A DNA stretch of 60,373 nucleotides from CAINVV01 sp964506325. GTDB lineage: Bacteria > Bacteroidota > Bacteroidia > Bacteroidales > Prolixibacteraceae. The stretch is from assembly GCA_964506325.1 (NCBI GenBank), contig CAZDLO010000011.1, positions 1 through 60,373 of the forward strand, given 5' to 3'. This document shows, one piece after another, positions 36,207-45,486 of the stretch (positions are counted from its first letter, which is position 1; each line of letters opens with the position of its first letter). The notes beneath the pieces are model-generated. The model saw nothing but the letters and a program-made list of their open reading frames with translations. It ran no database searches and was not told the DNA's origin. The position numbers and the translations under genes are program-made.

Positions 36207-36874
36207 ATCCACTTGAAGATCTGAATTTGTATGACACCACTTTTAATCCAGCGAATTTCGTATTGTTCCTGGTTAGGTTTTCCATTAATTTTTTGGTTAC
36301 CTCCCTTATTATAAGGCTTATGTATTATCCAAAGAGCCGAAGGAGAGATTATTTTTTTACTTTCATTGTAACAAGCACTACCATCTTCATGTTGTTGTTT
36401 ATGCTGGAAACAGTTAAACTTCAGGTTGGTTTTGCATTGGGTCTGTTTGCCATATTCGGGATTTTGCGGTACCGTACCGACACAATGCCTATTCGTGAAA
36501 TGACCTACCTGTTTCTGATTATTGGCATATCGGTGATAAACGCGCTGGCAAAAGACATCAGTTACGTTGAACTGGGGCTAACTAATTTTGTATTTATTGC
36601 AGTTGCCGGGTTCATGGAGAGCAACAGGGTCCTCAGGCACGTCTCAAGCAAGCTGGTAATCTATGAGAAAATTGCCCTGATCAGACCGGATAAAAGAGAT
36701 GAGCTTATCCTGGATTTGAAAGAACGGACCGGATTGGAAGTTACCAATGTCGAGATAGGATCCATCGATTTACTGAAGGATATAGCCTACATAAAAATCT
36801 ACTATGAGAGCAATGAGGTTAACAGTGCCGACAATATGATCAGGTCGAGAGATTTTAGCTCAACACAAAACTGA
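36203..36874 (+). CDS. DUF4956 membrane protein
   Basis: Inner-membrane protein of 223 residues with three or four helices near the N-terminus (FVLFLVRFSINFLVTSLIIRL, FTFIVTSTTIFMLLFMLE, GFALGLFAIFGILRYR, MTYLFLIIGISVINAL). The GLFAIFGILRYRTDTMPIREMTYLF stretch, split here as GLFAIFGILRYR then TMPIREMTYLF, is the family hallmark. The C-terminal ~80 residues are soluble and ferredoxin-fold-like. Translationally coupled to the VTC-domain gene by a 4-base overlap. Function of the family is not established; a role with polyphosphate is inferred from neighbours. Confidence 0.83.
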   Translation: MNPLEDLNLYDTTFNPANFVLFLVRFSINFLVTSLIIRLMYYPKSRRRDYFFTFIVTSTTIFMLLFMLETVKLQVGFALGLFAIFGILRYRTDTMPIREMTYLFLIIGISVINALAKDISYVELGLTNFVFIAVAGFMESNRVLRHVSSKLVIYEKIALIRPDKRDELILDLKERTGLEVTNVEIGSIDLLKDIAYIKIYYESNEVNSADNMIRSRDFSSTQN

Positions 36875-36958
36875 CGCCTGCAAGGCAGTCCTGAACCATT
36901 GAAATAAGCTTGATTTGATTGCTGAAAAGCAGTGGACTATTCTCACAATTAATTATCT

Positions 36959-37646
36959 ATGAAACATTTATACCTGCTAAGTTTAATTATCATTATCCTG
37001 TTCTCTACTAAAGATATTTTGGCACAGACGAATGATTTCGGTACCCGGATCGATGCTGACCTTAAAAAAANNNNNNNNNNTGACAAAGAAGATTGACATT
37101 GAATTCAATGAAGAACTAAGGATGAATAACAATTCATCGACATTCGACCGTTCAATGACAACCCTGGGAGTAAGCTACGATTTCAATAAAACATTCAAAA
37201 CAGGCGTGTTCTATACCTACATATACCTGAACAACCAGAAGGACGGATACTGGGAAGGCCGGAACCGGTTTGGTGCGTGGATCACCGCCGGACATAAATT
37301 TAACAGGCTTAGAATCTCTCTCCGGGAAAAGTACCACAGTACCTTCCGGGATGAGGCCCTGGGAAATTTTTCATACAATCCCAAATCAGTGCTCAGATCA
37401 CGCCTTGAACTCACCTACAACATAAAAAAATTACCTGTTGATCCTCATATTTCTGCTGAAATGCAGTACCAGCTAAACAATCCTGACGGAAATGTAATTG
37501 ACGGATGGAAATACACTGCCGGTGCTGAATACAAGATTTCAAAGAAATTTGGCATCGATGTATACTACCGGCTGGCTAAAGCTGTGAATGTCAAAAACCC
37601 TGCAAATATTTCCATTTTGGGGACATCCTTAAAATTCCAGTTCTGA
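36959..37646 (+). CDS. DUF2490 outer-membrane protein, interrupted by an assembly gap
   Basis: Exported beta-barrel protein of the DUF2490 family, about 225-230 residues. Signal peptide MKHLYLLSLIIIILFSTKDILAQ is followed by TNDFGTRIDADLKK, then ten Ns, then TKKIDIEFNEELRMNNNSSTFDRS and regular amphipathic strands ending ILGTSLKFQF, with a C-terminal Phe typical of outer-membrane proteins. The frame before the gap (from ATG 36959) differs from the one after it, so the real gap length is a multiple of three and not ten. The gene is probably intact in the organism. It is 84 bases after DUF4956 and may belong to the same transcript. Confidence 0.8.
37071..37080. other. Scaffold gap (10 N) inside the DUF2490 gene
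   Basis: Ten unresolved bases, a placeholder of fixed size. Frame reasoning on both sides indicates that the real missing length is divisible by three. Confidence 0.95.
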
Positions 37647-37717
37647 TTTCCCGGGAAATACTATGCTGATGACAGGGTCATTTTACAGGGATGCTGACTG
37701 GTCGAATCCCGGACCAA

Positions 37718-38980
37718 TCAGTCAAAACGCAACACCCTGCTGGGTGAAATCCTTGAAATATACCATGACGGAATGATCAGCATCGCCAAAGTAATGGCCA
37801 GTGTTCCGGCATTCAATAACAAGAGGTGGGATATTTTCAGGTTAACGGGTACATATTCAAGATAATAGGAAGTTGGGTCAAGCCTGAATATTCCAAAGTA
37901 GGACTGCAAAATACAGATAGCTATTCCTGCCAGGTTTCCCCATAACATACCACGACCGATTAAAAAGAAAGCCAGGTAAAGGAACACTTTTCGAATACTT
38001 TGATTGTTGCACCCCATGGCTTTAAGTGTGCCGATCATGGATGTACGTTCAAGTATCAGAATCAGCAATCCGGATACCATGTTGAATCCGGCCACTAAAA
38101 TAATGAGGGTCAGTATAATCCATACGTTCATGTCCAGCAGGTTGAGCCAGTCGAAAATCTGCGGATATTTGGAAGTAATGCTAACAGGCCGCATCAGGGA
38201 GGAATCCTGTTCGGAATAATGGACTGTGATCTCCTTCACCTTCTCCGTGATCTCGTTGATCCTGTCAAAATTATCGATGGTTATTTCAAAACCGCTTACC
38301 TGATCAGGCTCCCAATTGTTCAGCCTGCGAACCTGTTGTATATCAGCCAGTATAAATAAGCGGTCAAACTCTTCCAGGCTCGACTGATAGATCCCTGAGA
38401 CCACAAATTTTCGCATCCGCTGATTGCTGTTGTCATCATTCAGAAAATAACTGAAGAGAGGATCTCCTACTTTTAATTTCAATAGTGCAGACACCTGCTT
38501 AGATATCAACACCTTATCTGAAATTCCGGTGTCACTTACAGCAAAAACAGAGCCTGCAACCAGGTTATCCCTGAAAAATCTCCAGTCGTAATCAGGGCCT
38601 ACCCCTTTTAAAACCATTCCCATCATCTCATGGTCAGTTTTGATGATACCAGGTTTGGTCGCGAAAACTTCAACATGACTGATACCTTGCAATGCATTGA
38701 GCCTGGGCAACCAGGTCTGGTTTTTATTGACCGGCATTGTCTCAAAGGAGGAGTTGGAATCAAAATTGACCAACTGAATGTGAGCGCCAAATCCGATTAC
38801 CTTGTCACGGATTTCCTTTTTAAATCCTGTTACAACAGCCACGGATAAGATCATCATGGTAAGACCGAAAGCAATCCCGAACAAAGCAAAAGAAATGATC
38901 GAACGGGAAAATTTCTTTTTGTTCTCACGATCTGAAAAAATCCGCCTGGCAATGAAAAGTTCAAGATTCAGTTTCGCCAC
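37718..38980 (-). CDS. LolC/LolE-like ABC permease (lipoprotein release)
   Basis: Inner-membrane permease of 420 residues with the MacB/FtsX layout of four helices: one near the N-terminus (SIISFALFGIAFGLTMMILSVAVVTGF), a periplasmic domain of ~230 residues, then three helices (IFDWLNLLDMNVWIILTLIILVAGFNMV, IRKVFLYLAFFLIGRGM, LLLLNAGTLAITLAMLIIP). The opening LELFIARRIF and the motif ILERTSMIGTLKAMGC match LolC/E, which moves lipoproteins from the inner membrane to LolA. Its LolD-type ATPase is not adjacent. It ends convergently with DUF2490 and is divergent from rsmA. Confidence 0.85.
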   Translation of the reverse strand: MAKLNLELFIARRIFSDRENKKKFSRSIISFALFGIAFGLTMMILSVAVVTGFKKEIRDKVIGFGAHIQLVNFDSNSSFETMPVNKNQTWLPRLNALQGISHVEVFATKPGIIKTDHEMMGMVLKGVGPDYDWRFFRDNLVAGSVFAVSDTGISDKVLISKQVSALLKLKVGDPLFSYFLNDDNSNQRMRKFVVSGIYQSSLEEFDRLFILADIQQVRRLNNWEPDQVSGFEITIDNFDRINEITEKVKEITVHYSEQDSSLMRPVSITSKYPQIFDWLNLLDMNVWIILTLIILVAGFNMVSGLLILILERTSMIGTLKAMGCNNQSIRKVFLYLAFFLIGRGMLWGNLAGIAICILQSYFGIFRLDPTSYYLEYVPVNLKISHLLLLNAGTLAITLAMLIIPSWYISRISPSRVLRFD

Positions 38981-39038
38981 AAGTCGTTGTTTGGTGTAAA
39001 AGTAACCAAAAAATCAGTGCCTGATTGCTTCTTTTTTA

Positions 39039-39046
39039 TACCTTTG
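39039..39046 (+). promoter_or_regulatory. Candidate -7 promoter box for rsmA
   Basis: TACCTTTG matches TAnnTTTG exactly; transcription would begin near 39052, about 50 bases before the rsmA ATG. A matching -33 TTTG at the right distance was not found. Confidence 0.45.
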
Positions 39047-39101
39047 ATCTGATTCACGGGTTAATTTCTCACTATTTCATTTTCATCAATCTAAATTCCT
39101 C

Positions 39102-39875
39102 ATGCAGGTAAGAGCAAAAAAAAGTCTGGGACAACATTTCCTGCGTGATCATCAGATTGCCAGTGACATTGTGGATGCCTTGGTCATGGATGACAGGACC
39201 GGGGTGCTGGAGGTCGGACCGGGCATGGGTGTACTGACCAGGTTTCTTCTACAGAAGAGCTTCGAAACCACAGTGGTGGAAATCGATCATGAATTAGTTG
39301 AATACCTTAAAACCTACTTTCCGGAACTTAAAGACCGTATCCTTGAAGGGGATTTTCTTCACATGGATTTAAAGAACAAATATTCCTCTGCCCCCTTTTC
39401 GCTGATCGGCAACTTCCCCTACAATATTTCCTCCCAAATCCTATTCAAAGTACTGGAAAACAGAGAATTAATACCGGAAGTCGTTGGAATGCTTCAAAAA
39501 GAGGTAGCAGAGCGGATTTGTACCGGTCCGGGGAGCAAAACATATGGCATTTTAAGTGTTTTATTACAGGCATGGTACAAAGTGGAATATCTCTTCACAG
39601 TCAATGAAGATGTTTTTGACCCTCCGCCAAAAGTGAAATCGGCAGTAGTAAGGCTCTCTGCTAACGGAAGAACTTCACTGGGTTGCAACGAAAAGCTTTT
39701 CAAAGCAGTTGTAAAACAATCCTTCAATCAACGCAGGAAGATGCTTCGCAACAGTATCAAAAGCTTTACACCCCGTTACGATGAACTGGATGCAAAAACC
39801 CTGACCCGCAGGCCGGAACAGTTGTCTGTGGAAGAGTTTATTACTCTCACCAACGAGATTGAAAAACTGATGTGA
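39102..39875 (+). CDS. rsmA: 16S rRNA dimethyladenosine transferase RsmA (KsgA)
   Basis: Dimethylates two adjacent adenines in the loop of 16S rRNA helix 45 using S-adenosylmethionine, a late step in 30S maturation. 257 residues, full length. N-terminal KSLGQHFLRDHQIASDIV is diagnostic; the SAM site is VLEVGPGMGVLT, followed by VVEIDHELVEYL; the catalytic motif is IGNFPYNISSQILFKVLE; the C-terminal domain has DVFDPPPKVKSAVVRL and FNQRRKMLRNSIK. It converges with the DHFR-fold gene with only 13 bases between them. Confidence 0.96.
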   Translation: MQVRAKKSLGQHFLRDHQIASDIVDALVMDDRTGVLEVGPGMGVLTRFLLQKSFETTVVEIDHELVEYLKTYFPELKDRILEGDFLHMDLKNKYSSAPFSLIGNFPYNISSQILFKVLENRELIPEVVGMLQKEVAERICTGPGSKTYGILSVLLQAWYKVEYLFTVNEDVFDPPPKVKSAVVRLSANGRTSLGCNEKLFKAVVKQSFNQRRKMLRNSIKSFTPRYDELDAKTLTRRPEQLSVEEFITLTNEIEKLM

Positions 39876-39888
39876 TCTGGTTAAGTGA

Positions 39889-40434
39889 TTATGCTGACTG
39901 TACTTTTCTGCGGTAACTAAGGTTGACAACACCGGTCTCAAATGCCTCAGATCGAATAAGTTCGAATTCAGTCTCTTTGGGCTCACCCGGAAATAGACTG
40001 ATTCCTTTGCCAAGGATGATTGGAATGATGCTTAGAATCATTTCATCGATTTCAGCACAGTTGAGAAACCGGGATATTATCTCGCCGCCGCCGACAACCC
40101 AGATATTTGCTGAACTCTTACTTCTTAAAAGTTCAATTGCACTTTTGTTCAGTTCATTCAGCACCAATGTATTATCTGTGCTTACACTGTAGTTGGAATT
40201 ATTGGTCACAACGTAGGATGTACAATTGCCATATGGCCATTCAATACCAAAACCCAAAATATCCTCATAAGTCTTTCTTCCCATTACAACCGTATCGATT
40301 CCGCTGATAAAATCACCATATCCATGGTCAATCTTGTTGGGGTTAGGGAGATTGAACAGCCAGTCGAGGGATCCGTTTTCCCTGGCAATAAATCCGTCAA
40401 TGGTAGTTGCTATGAAAAGCTGAACTTTTGTCAT
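39889..40434 (-). CDS. Dihydrofolate-reductase-fold family protein (RibD C-terminal type)
   Basis: 181-residue cytoplasmic protein of the DHFR/RibD_C family, which uses NADPH to reduce pteridine-like substrates. It starts MTKVQLFIATTIDGFIARENGSLDWL, the usual opening with the DGxIA motif, and carries VVMGRKTYEDIL and NIWVVGGGEIISRFL (nucleotide-binding glycine loop) and the C-terminal IIPIILGKGISLFPG. These small proteins are distinct from the essential FolA DHFR, and their substrate is generally unknown. It stands alone between rsmA (convergent) and the permease gene. Confidence 0.85.
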   Translation of the reverse strand: MTKVQLFIATTIDGFIARENGSLDWLFNLPNPNKIDHGYGDFISGIDTVVMGRKTYEDILGFGIEWPYGNCTSYVVTNNSNYSVSTDNTLVLNELNKSAIELLRSKSSANIWVVGGGEIISRFLNCAEIDEMILSIIPIILGKGISLFPGEPKETEFELIRSEAFETGVVNLSYRRKVQSA

Positions 40435-40607
40435 TTACAATCAGATTCTGTATACCGGTATCTTTCCTTACTTACTTTCAGGCAAATACCAATATTAAAT
40501 TATTGAATATCAAAATATAATAGCGGGATTCTCCAAAATTATTTACATGGCTGTTTATGAGCGATGCTCAAACCCGTTTCGTCACCTGAACCTGGCCGAT
40601 ACTGTTT

Positions 40608-41858
40608 TCAGAAACTGTTCATTGCATTGACCGGATCAAGCTTGGAAGCAGATCTGGCAGGTACCATCCCTGCAATCAGGCCTATTGTAATACTGATAAT
40701 CAAGCCTGTGGCAATATTACCTGCCGTCAGTATAAATTCAAAATCAAAGCTTTTCTGGGCAATGAAAGTCCCGATGTAAATAATCAGCAAGCCTATGGAA
40801 CCGCCAATGAGGGAAAGTATGGAGGCTTCGAAAAGAAATTCGAGCATGATAAACCGGTTTTTTGCACCCATTGCCTTTTGAATACCTATAATTTTGGTTC
40901 TCTCTTTCACCGACACGAACATGATATTGGCTATACCAAACCCGCCGACCAGGATTGAAAAACCGCCAATGATCCATCCGGCAAGATTCAATACTTTAAA
41001 TAATCCTTCCAGCTGCCCGGAAATAAGGCTTACCTCATTGAGGGCGAAATCATTTTCAGCTGCAGGTTTGATTCTGCGGATGGACCGCATGATTCCTTCC
41101 AGCTCTTCAAGCAAACGCGCTGCGGTAATATCTTCCTTGCCCTTGACTATAATATTTTGCCCGATATCCATCTTGGGATCAACCAGCCTGTTGGCAACCT
41201 TAACAGGAATCAGTACCCTGTAGTCCATGCTGCTGCCAAACATATCCGAACCCATTTTTTCAAAGACCCCCACGATAAAGAATTGAAATCCCTGTATTTT
41301 GACACTTTTCCCTACCGCCGAACTTCCGGGAAACAACTGTACCGCCAACTCATAACCTATCATCCCCAGGTTGTTGACACCATTCATCTCATCTTCTGAA
41401 AGAGGCCTTCCATATGAAATTTTCAGGGCCCAGATATCTATAAGTCCGGAAGAACTGCCAAGTACCGTGACGTTTTCTGCTTTATTGGTTCCAAACTGCA
41501 CTGTCCTGTTGAAACCATAGGTGTACACCACATTTTCTGCGAGGTTCGACCGCCTGCTTACCTCTTCAGCTTCAGCCAATTTCGGGACAGGGCGGTTAAG
41601 ATATTTCCACCAGGGATATTCAGTTTCACCCGGAGGGGGAGCCCAGGGCCACTTCTGAACATATACCACATTGCTGCCCAGCTTTTCCATACTGTTTCTG
41701 ATGGTCCGTTCCAGAGAATCAATGATGGTAAAAACTGAAATGATACAAAATATACCGATTGTGATACCCAAAAGTGAAAGAAAAGTCCGGAGCGGATTAA
41801 CCACTAGAGAGTTGTAAGCAAATCGGAAACTTTCCAGAAACAGCCTTATAAATAACAT
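40608..41858 (-). CDS. MacB/FtsX-type ABC transporter permease
   Basis: Inner-membrane permease of 416 residues from ATG 41858 (MLFIRLFLESFRFAYNSLVVNPLRTFLSLLG, given in two parts in homologues). A longer frame reaching 42062 would run through the purH start and is not real. Layout: first helix LRTFLSLLGITIGIFCIISVFTI, MacB periplasmic core (SMEKLGSNVVYVQKWPW to IRRIKPAAENDF), then three helices with the hallmark VSVKERTKIIGIQKAMGAKN and C-terminal GMVPARSASKLDPVNAM. Such permeases work with a LolD/MacB-like ATPase, none of which is nearby, and export peptides, lipoproteins or drugs. Divergent from purH with 73 bases between starts. Confidence 0.87.
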   Translation of the reverse strand: MLFIRLFLESFRFAYNSLVVNPLRTFLSLLGITIGIFCIISVFTIIDSLERTIRNSMEKLGSNVVYVQKWPWAPPPGETEYPWWKYLNRPVPKLAEAEEVSRRSNLAENVVYTYGFNRTVQFGTNKAENVTVLGSSSGLIDIWALKISYGRPLSEDEMNGVNNLGMIGYELAVQLFPGSSAVGKSVKIQGFQFFIVGVFEKMGSDMFGSSMDYRVLIPVKVANRLVDPKMDIGQNIIVKGKEDITAARLLEELEGIMRSIRRIKPAAENDFALNEVSLISGQLEGLFKVLNLAGWIIGGFSILVGGFGIANIMFVSVKERTKIIGIQKAMGAKNRFIMLEFLFEASILSLIGGSIGLLIIYIGTFIAQKSFDFEFILTAGNIATGLIISITIGLIAGMVPARSASKLDPVNAMNSF

Positions 41859-41899
41859 ACAAGTGGTTGATTTCACCCGAAAGTTAAAACAATTTTTAT

Positions 41900-41907
41900 T
41901 ACTTTTG
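41900..41907 (+). promoter_or_regulatory. Candidate -7 promoter box for purH
   Basis: TACTTTTG matches TAnnTTTG exactly and lies 24 bases before the purH ATG, a normal leader length. No good -33 element was seen. Confidence 0.5.
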
Positions 41908-41931
41908 TGGAAAATTTTCAAGGGATTAAAA

Positions 41932-43455
41932 ATGAGTAATTTAAAAAATATAAAGTCAGCTCTGGTCTCTGTATATTTCAAAGACGGCCTGGAGGAAATT
42001 CTGACCAGATTGCACCAGTCCGGAGTTGTTTTGTACTCCACCGGTGGCACTAAACAATTCATTGAAGAACTTAAGCTGCCGGTCTCTTCTGTGGAAGGAC
42101 TTACAGGTTATCCATCTATACTCGGTGGCAGGGTAAAAACCCTTCATCCGAAAATTTTCGGGGGAATACTTGCCAGGAGGGAAAACGAAGGGGACAAAGC
42201 ACAACTTGCAGAATATGAGATCCCTGAGATTGACCTGGTCATTGTCGACCTCTATCCTTTTGAAGCAACGGTCAAGTCAGGAGCCTCTGATGCAGAAATC
42301 ATTGAAAAAATTGACATCGGTGGTATTTCACTGATCCGGGCTGCTGCAAAGAACTACCAGGACGTCCTTATTGTTTCAAACCAGGGGCAATATGGCCAGC
42401 TGCTGAATTTGCTCAATGAGCAAAATTGTGCAACTTCACTGGAAGACCGCAGGCAGTTTGCTGCTGAGGCTTTTGCTACCTCCTCACATTACGACACCAA
42501 CATTTACGGCTATTTTGCCGGTAATTCCACTGAACTGTTCCGGAAAAGTTTCAACCAGTCAAAAACACTTCGTTACGGTGAAAATCCTCACCAGCTAGGA
42601 GTATTTTTCGGTAACTTCGATGAATTGTTCAACCAGCTCCAGGGAAAGGAAATATCCTATAATAACCTGCTGGATATCGATGCGGCAATAACCCTTATTG
42701 ATGAATACACGGATACCACATTTGCCATCCTAAAGCATAACAATGCCTGCGGATGTGCTTCCAGGGAAACTGTACTGGAGGCATTTCAGGCTGCCCTCGC
42801 CGGTGACCCGGTATCGGCCTATGGCGGAATCTTTGTGACAAACAGGGAAGTAGACCATAAAACAGCTGAAGAAGCTGCCAAAATTTTCTTTGAGGTAATC
42901 ATTGCTCCATCCTATACCAAAGAGGCACTTGATATTTTCAGGGGAAAGAAAAACCTGATTGTTCTTGTCCGAAAATCTGATGGTCTTCAGGACTACCAAT
43001 ACAGGACTGTACTGAATGGTGTCATTCTTCAGGACAGGGATACAAAAATGGAGACGGCAGAAGATCTTAAAACAGTAACCGTCACTTCGCCCGGTTCAAG
43101 TGAAATTGAAGATCTTTTGTTTGCAAACCGCCTGGTGAAGCAGTCAAAATCCAATACCATCATTCTTGTAAAAAACAAACAATTGCTCGCAAGTGGTGTT
43201 GGTCAGACATCCAGGGTTGATGCCCTGAGACAGGCAATTGAAAAAGCCGGTTCCTTCAGATTCGAATTAAAGGGGGCTGTTATGGCATCAGATGCCTTCT
43301 TCCCTTTCCCTGATTGTGTTGAGATTGCCCATACAGCAGGTATTACTGCCGTCATACAGCCGGGTGGATCGATCCGTGACAAGGAATCAATTGACTTCTG
43401 CAACAGTCATCAAATGTCGATGGTGACTACTGGATTCAGGCATTTCAAACACTAA
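41932..43455 (+). CDS. purH: Bifunctional AICAR formyltransferase / IMP cyclohydrolase
   Basis: Carries out the last two steps of de novo purine synthesis: formylation of AICAR with 10-formyl-tetrahydrofolate, then ring closure to IMP. 507 residues from ATG 41932 (MSNLKNIKSALVSVYFKDG); an open extension upstream covers the promoter and is not used. The N-terminal MGS-like cyclohydrolase domain (STGGTKQFIEE, VKTLHPKIFGGIL, DLYPFEATV, IDIGGISLIRAAAKN) is followed by the formyltransferase with LRYGENPHQLG, the Lys-His catalytic pair in AILKHNNACGCA, and the end VIQPGGSIRDKESIDFCN. Followed by a candidate terminator. Confidence 0.96.
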   Translation: MSNLKNIKSALVSVYFKDGLEEILTRLHQSGVVLYSTGGTKQFIEELKLPVSSVEGLTGYPSILGGRVKTLHPKIFGGILARRENEGDKAQLAEYEIPEIDLVIVDLYPFEATVKSGASDAEIIEKIDIGGISLIRAAAKNYQDVLIVSNQGQYGQLLNLLNEQNCATSLEDRRQFAAEAFATSSHYDTNIYGYFAGNSTELFRKSFNQSKTLRYGENPHQLGVFFGNFDELFNQLQGKEISYNNLLDIDAAITLIDEYTDTTFAILKHNNACGCASRETVLEAFQAALAGDPVSAYGGIFVTNREVDHKTAEEAAKIFFEVIIAPSYTKEALDIFRGKKNLIVLVRKSDGLQDYQYRTVLNGVILQDRDTKMETAEDLKTVTVTSPGSSEIEDLLFANRLVKQSKSNTIILVKNKQLLASGVGQTSRVDALRQAIEKAGSFRFELKGAVMASDAFFPFPDCVEIAHTAGITAVIQPGGSIRDKESIDFCNSHQMSMVTTGFRHFKH

Positions 43456-43462
43456 GAAGTGG

Positions 43463-43509
43463 TGTGATTACAATTCCGCAGAAGGTGTAATCATATTGGT
43501 ATTTTTTTT
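43463..43509 (+). terminator. Candidate terminator after purH
   Basis: TGATTACA (43465-43472) pairs with TGTAATCA (43486-43493), loop of 13, followed after a few bases by an eight-T run at 43502-43509. The T-run is slightly displaced, so strength is uncertain. Confidence 0.5.
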
Positions 43510-43553
43510 CTGCTTTTTTAAAAGAAATATTCACCAGTGAAATAAAATATTAT

Positions 43554-44576
43554 ATGAGTTTCTTTTCATTTCTTACACAGGAGATTGCAATTGACCTCGG
43601 AACAGCCAATACCATTATCATTCATAATGGTAAAGTTGTCGTAGATGAACCCTCTGTTGTCACTATCGATACCAAAACAGAAAAACTGGTTGCCATTGGA
43701 GAGAAAGCAAGGCAGATGCAAGGCAAAACCCACTCCAACCTCAAGACTATCCGTCCGTTGAGGGATGGCGTAATTGCCGACTTCAATGCTGCTGAGCAAA
43801 TGATCCGCGGTATGATCAAAATGATCAATCCAAAGAAAAGATTCTTCGCTCCTGCCCTCAGAATGGTAATCTGCATCCCGTCCGGCTCAACTGAGGTTGA
43901 GATTCGTGCCGTCCGTGACTCTGCTGAACATGCAGGCGGAAGAGATGTGTACATGATTTATGAACCTATGGCTGCTGCCATTGGTATCGGGCTAGATGTT
44001 GAAGCACCTGAAGGAAACATGGTCGTGGATATCGGTGGCGGAACAACTGAAATTGCGGTTATTTCTCTGGGAGGTATTGTTACCAACAAATCAATAAGGA
44101 TTGCTGGCGATGACCTTACTTCAGACATCATGGAACACATGCGTCACCAGCACAATGTGAAAATCGGAGAAAGAACGGCGGAAGAAATCAAAATCGTTGT
44201 GGGGTCGGCTATGACTGAGCTCGACGATCCACCGCCAGACATGATCGTTAAGGGACCCAACCAGATGACGGCCATGCCAATCGATGTACATGTCACTTAC
44301 ACTGAGATTGCACACTGTCTGGACAAATCAATTTCTAAAATTGAGACGGCCATTACAAACGCCCTTGAACATACTCCTCCTGAACTTTATGCCGACATTT
44401 ACAAAAGAGGCATTTGGCTTGCCGGTGGTGGCGCATTGTTGCGTGGTTTGGACAAAAGGCTGTATGAAAAATTCAACATTCCGTTCCGGATTGCTGAAGA
44501 TCCTCTCCGCGCCGTTGCACGCGGAACCGGCGTTGCCTTAAAAAATGTCGACAAATTTTCGTTCCTGCTGCGTTAA
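43554..44576 (+). CDS. mreB: Rod shape-determining protein MreB
   Basis: Bacterial actin that forms membrane-bound filaments guiding lateral cell-wall synthesis. 340 residues, full length. Actin-fold motifs: phosphate 1 DLGTANTIIIHNGKVVVDEPSVV, here read as IDLGTANTIII then VVDEPSVV; phosphate 2 MVVDIGGGTTEIAVISLGGIV, read as VVDIGGGTTEIAVIS; adenosine motif IWLAGGGALLRGLDK. It is the first gene of the mreBCD-PBP2-rodA series (43554-49459), which makes the elongation machinery. The 98-base leader holds no clear TAnnTTTG box. Confidence 0.97.
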   Translation: MSFFSFLTQEIAIDLGTANTIIIHNGKVVVDEPSVVTIDTKTEKLVAIGEKARQMQGKTHSNLKTIRPLRDGVIADFNAAEQMIRGMIKMINPKKRFFAPALRMVICIPSGSTEVEIRAVRDSAEHAGGRDVYMIYEPMAAAIGIGLDVEAPEGNMVVDIGGGTTEIAVISLGGIVTNKSIRIAGDDLTSDIMEHMRHQHNVKIGERTAEEIKIVVGSAMTELDDPPPDMIVKGPNQMTAMPIDVHVTYTEIAHCLDKSISKIETAITNALEHTPPELYADIYKRGIWLAGGGALLRGLDKRLYEKFNIPFRIAEDPLRAVARGTGVALKNVDKFSFLLR

Positions 44577-44616
44577 GTTGTTTGATAAATAAAGCATTTT
44601 GTACCGTTGCTGATTT

Positions 44617-45486
44617 ATGAGGAATCTATTCAGGTTAATCCTAAGGTATCATTACATATTCCTTTTTCTGATTTTAGAAATATTTTCGTTTTCAATGGTT
44701 GTTTCTTACAACAATTACCAGAAAGCAAAGTTTCTGACCTCAAGCAATGGTATCACCGGGTATTTTTATGAAAATTTCGCAGGCGTTTTTCAGGTCTTTG
44801 ATCTCAAAAAAGCAAATACCGAACTGGCAGAAGAAAATGCCCAGCTTCGTACAGTGCTGCAGCATTATCAGCTAAGGAACAAATCCAGTTCAAGTTTAAG
44901 CTACCTTTCAGAACGGAATCCGCTGATAGCCATGACACGGGATTCACTGAATAAAATTGTCTATTTCTTCACAACGGCCCGGGTCATAAATAACTCCATC
45001 AACCAGCGACATAACTTCCTGACCCTGAACAAGGGAAGAATCCAGGGTGTAAAACCCGATATGGGTGTTGTGTCAGCAGGCAGAGTTGTCGGCCTCGTTA
45101 CCAATGTTGGAGACAATTACAGTACTGTCATTTCAATACTCAACGAGAGATGGAAGCTGAGTGCAAAAATTAAGCGGAATGACTTTTTCGGTTCTCTTTC
45201 CTGGAATGGTAAAGATTACAGGAAAGTGCAACTGAATGAAGTACCTTACCACGTGCCGGTTCAGAATGGAGATACTGTTGTAACCACCGGTTTTTCCTCC
45301 AGTTTCCCGGAAGGTCTTGAAATAGGTATTGTATCAGATTACACACTGGGCTCCGGCAGCAATTTTTATAAAATTGATGTCAACCTGGCTGTAGACTTTA
45401 AAAGTATTGTGCAAGTGGCACTTGTCGAAAACAGGCAGTTAAAAGAGATCAATCAACTTGAATCATTGAACAAGGATGGTAAATAA
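44617..45486 (+). CDS. mreC: Rod shape-determining protein MreC
   Basis: Bitopic inner-membrane protein that links MreB filaments to PBP2 and activates it. 289 residues: short cytoplasmic tail, one helix (YHYIFLFLILEIFSFSMVV), a coiled coil (LKKANTELAEENAQLRTVLQHY) and the periplasmic double beta-barrel domain (NFLTLNKGRIQGVKPDMGVV, GDTVVTTGFSSSFPEGLEIG). 40 bases after mreB; its end overlaps the mreD start by 11 bases. Confidence 0.94.
   Translation: MRNLFRLILRYHYIFLFLILEIFSFSMVVSYNNYQKAKFLTSSNGITGYFYENFAGVFQVFDLKKANTELAEENAQLRTVLQHYQLRNKSSSSLSYLSERNPLIAMTRDSLNKIVYFFTTARVINNSINQRHNFLTLNKGRIQGVKPDMGVVSAGRVVGLVTNVGDNYSTVISILNERWKLSAKIKRNDFFGSLSWNGKDYRKVQLNEVPYHVPVQNGDTVVTTGFSSSFPEGLEIGIVSDYTLGSGSNFYKIDVNLAVDFKSIVQVALVENRQLKEINQLESLNKDGK

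Noticed and set aside
37690..37725. Inverted repeat TGACTGGTC/GACCAATCAGTCA as a terminator between DUF2490 and the LolC/E-like gene
   Set aside because: Arms need a four-base bulge and there is no T-run; too weak to call.
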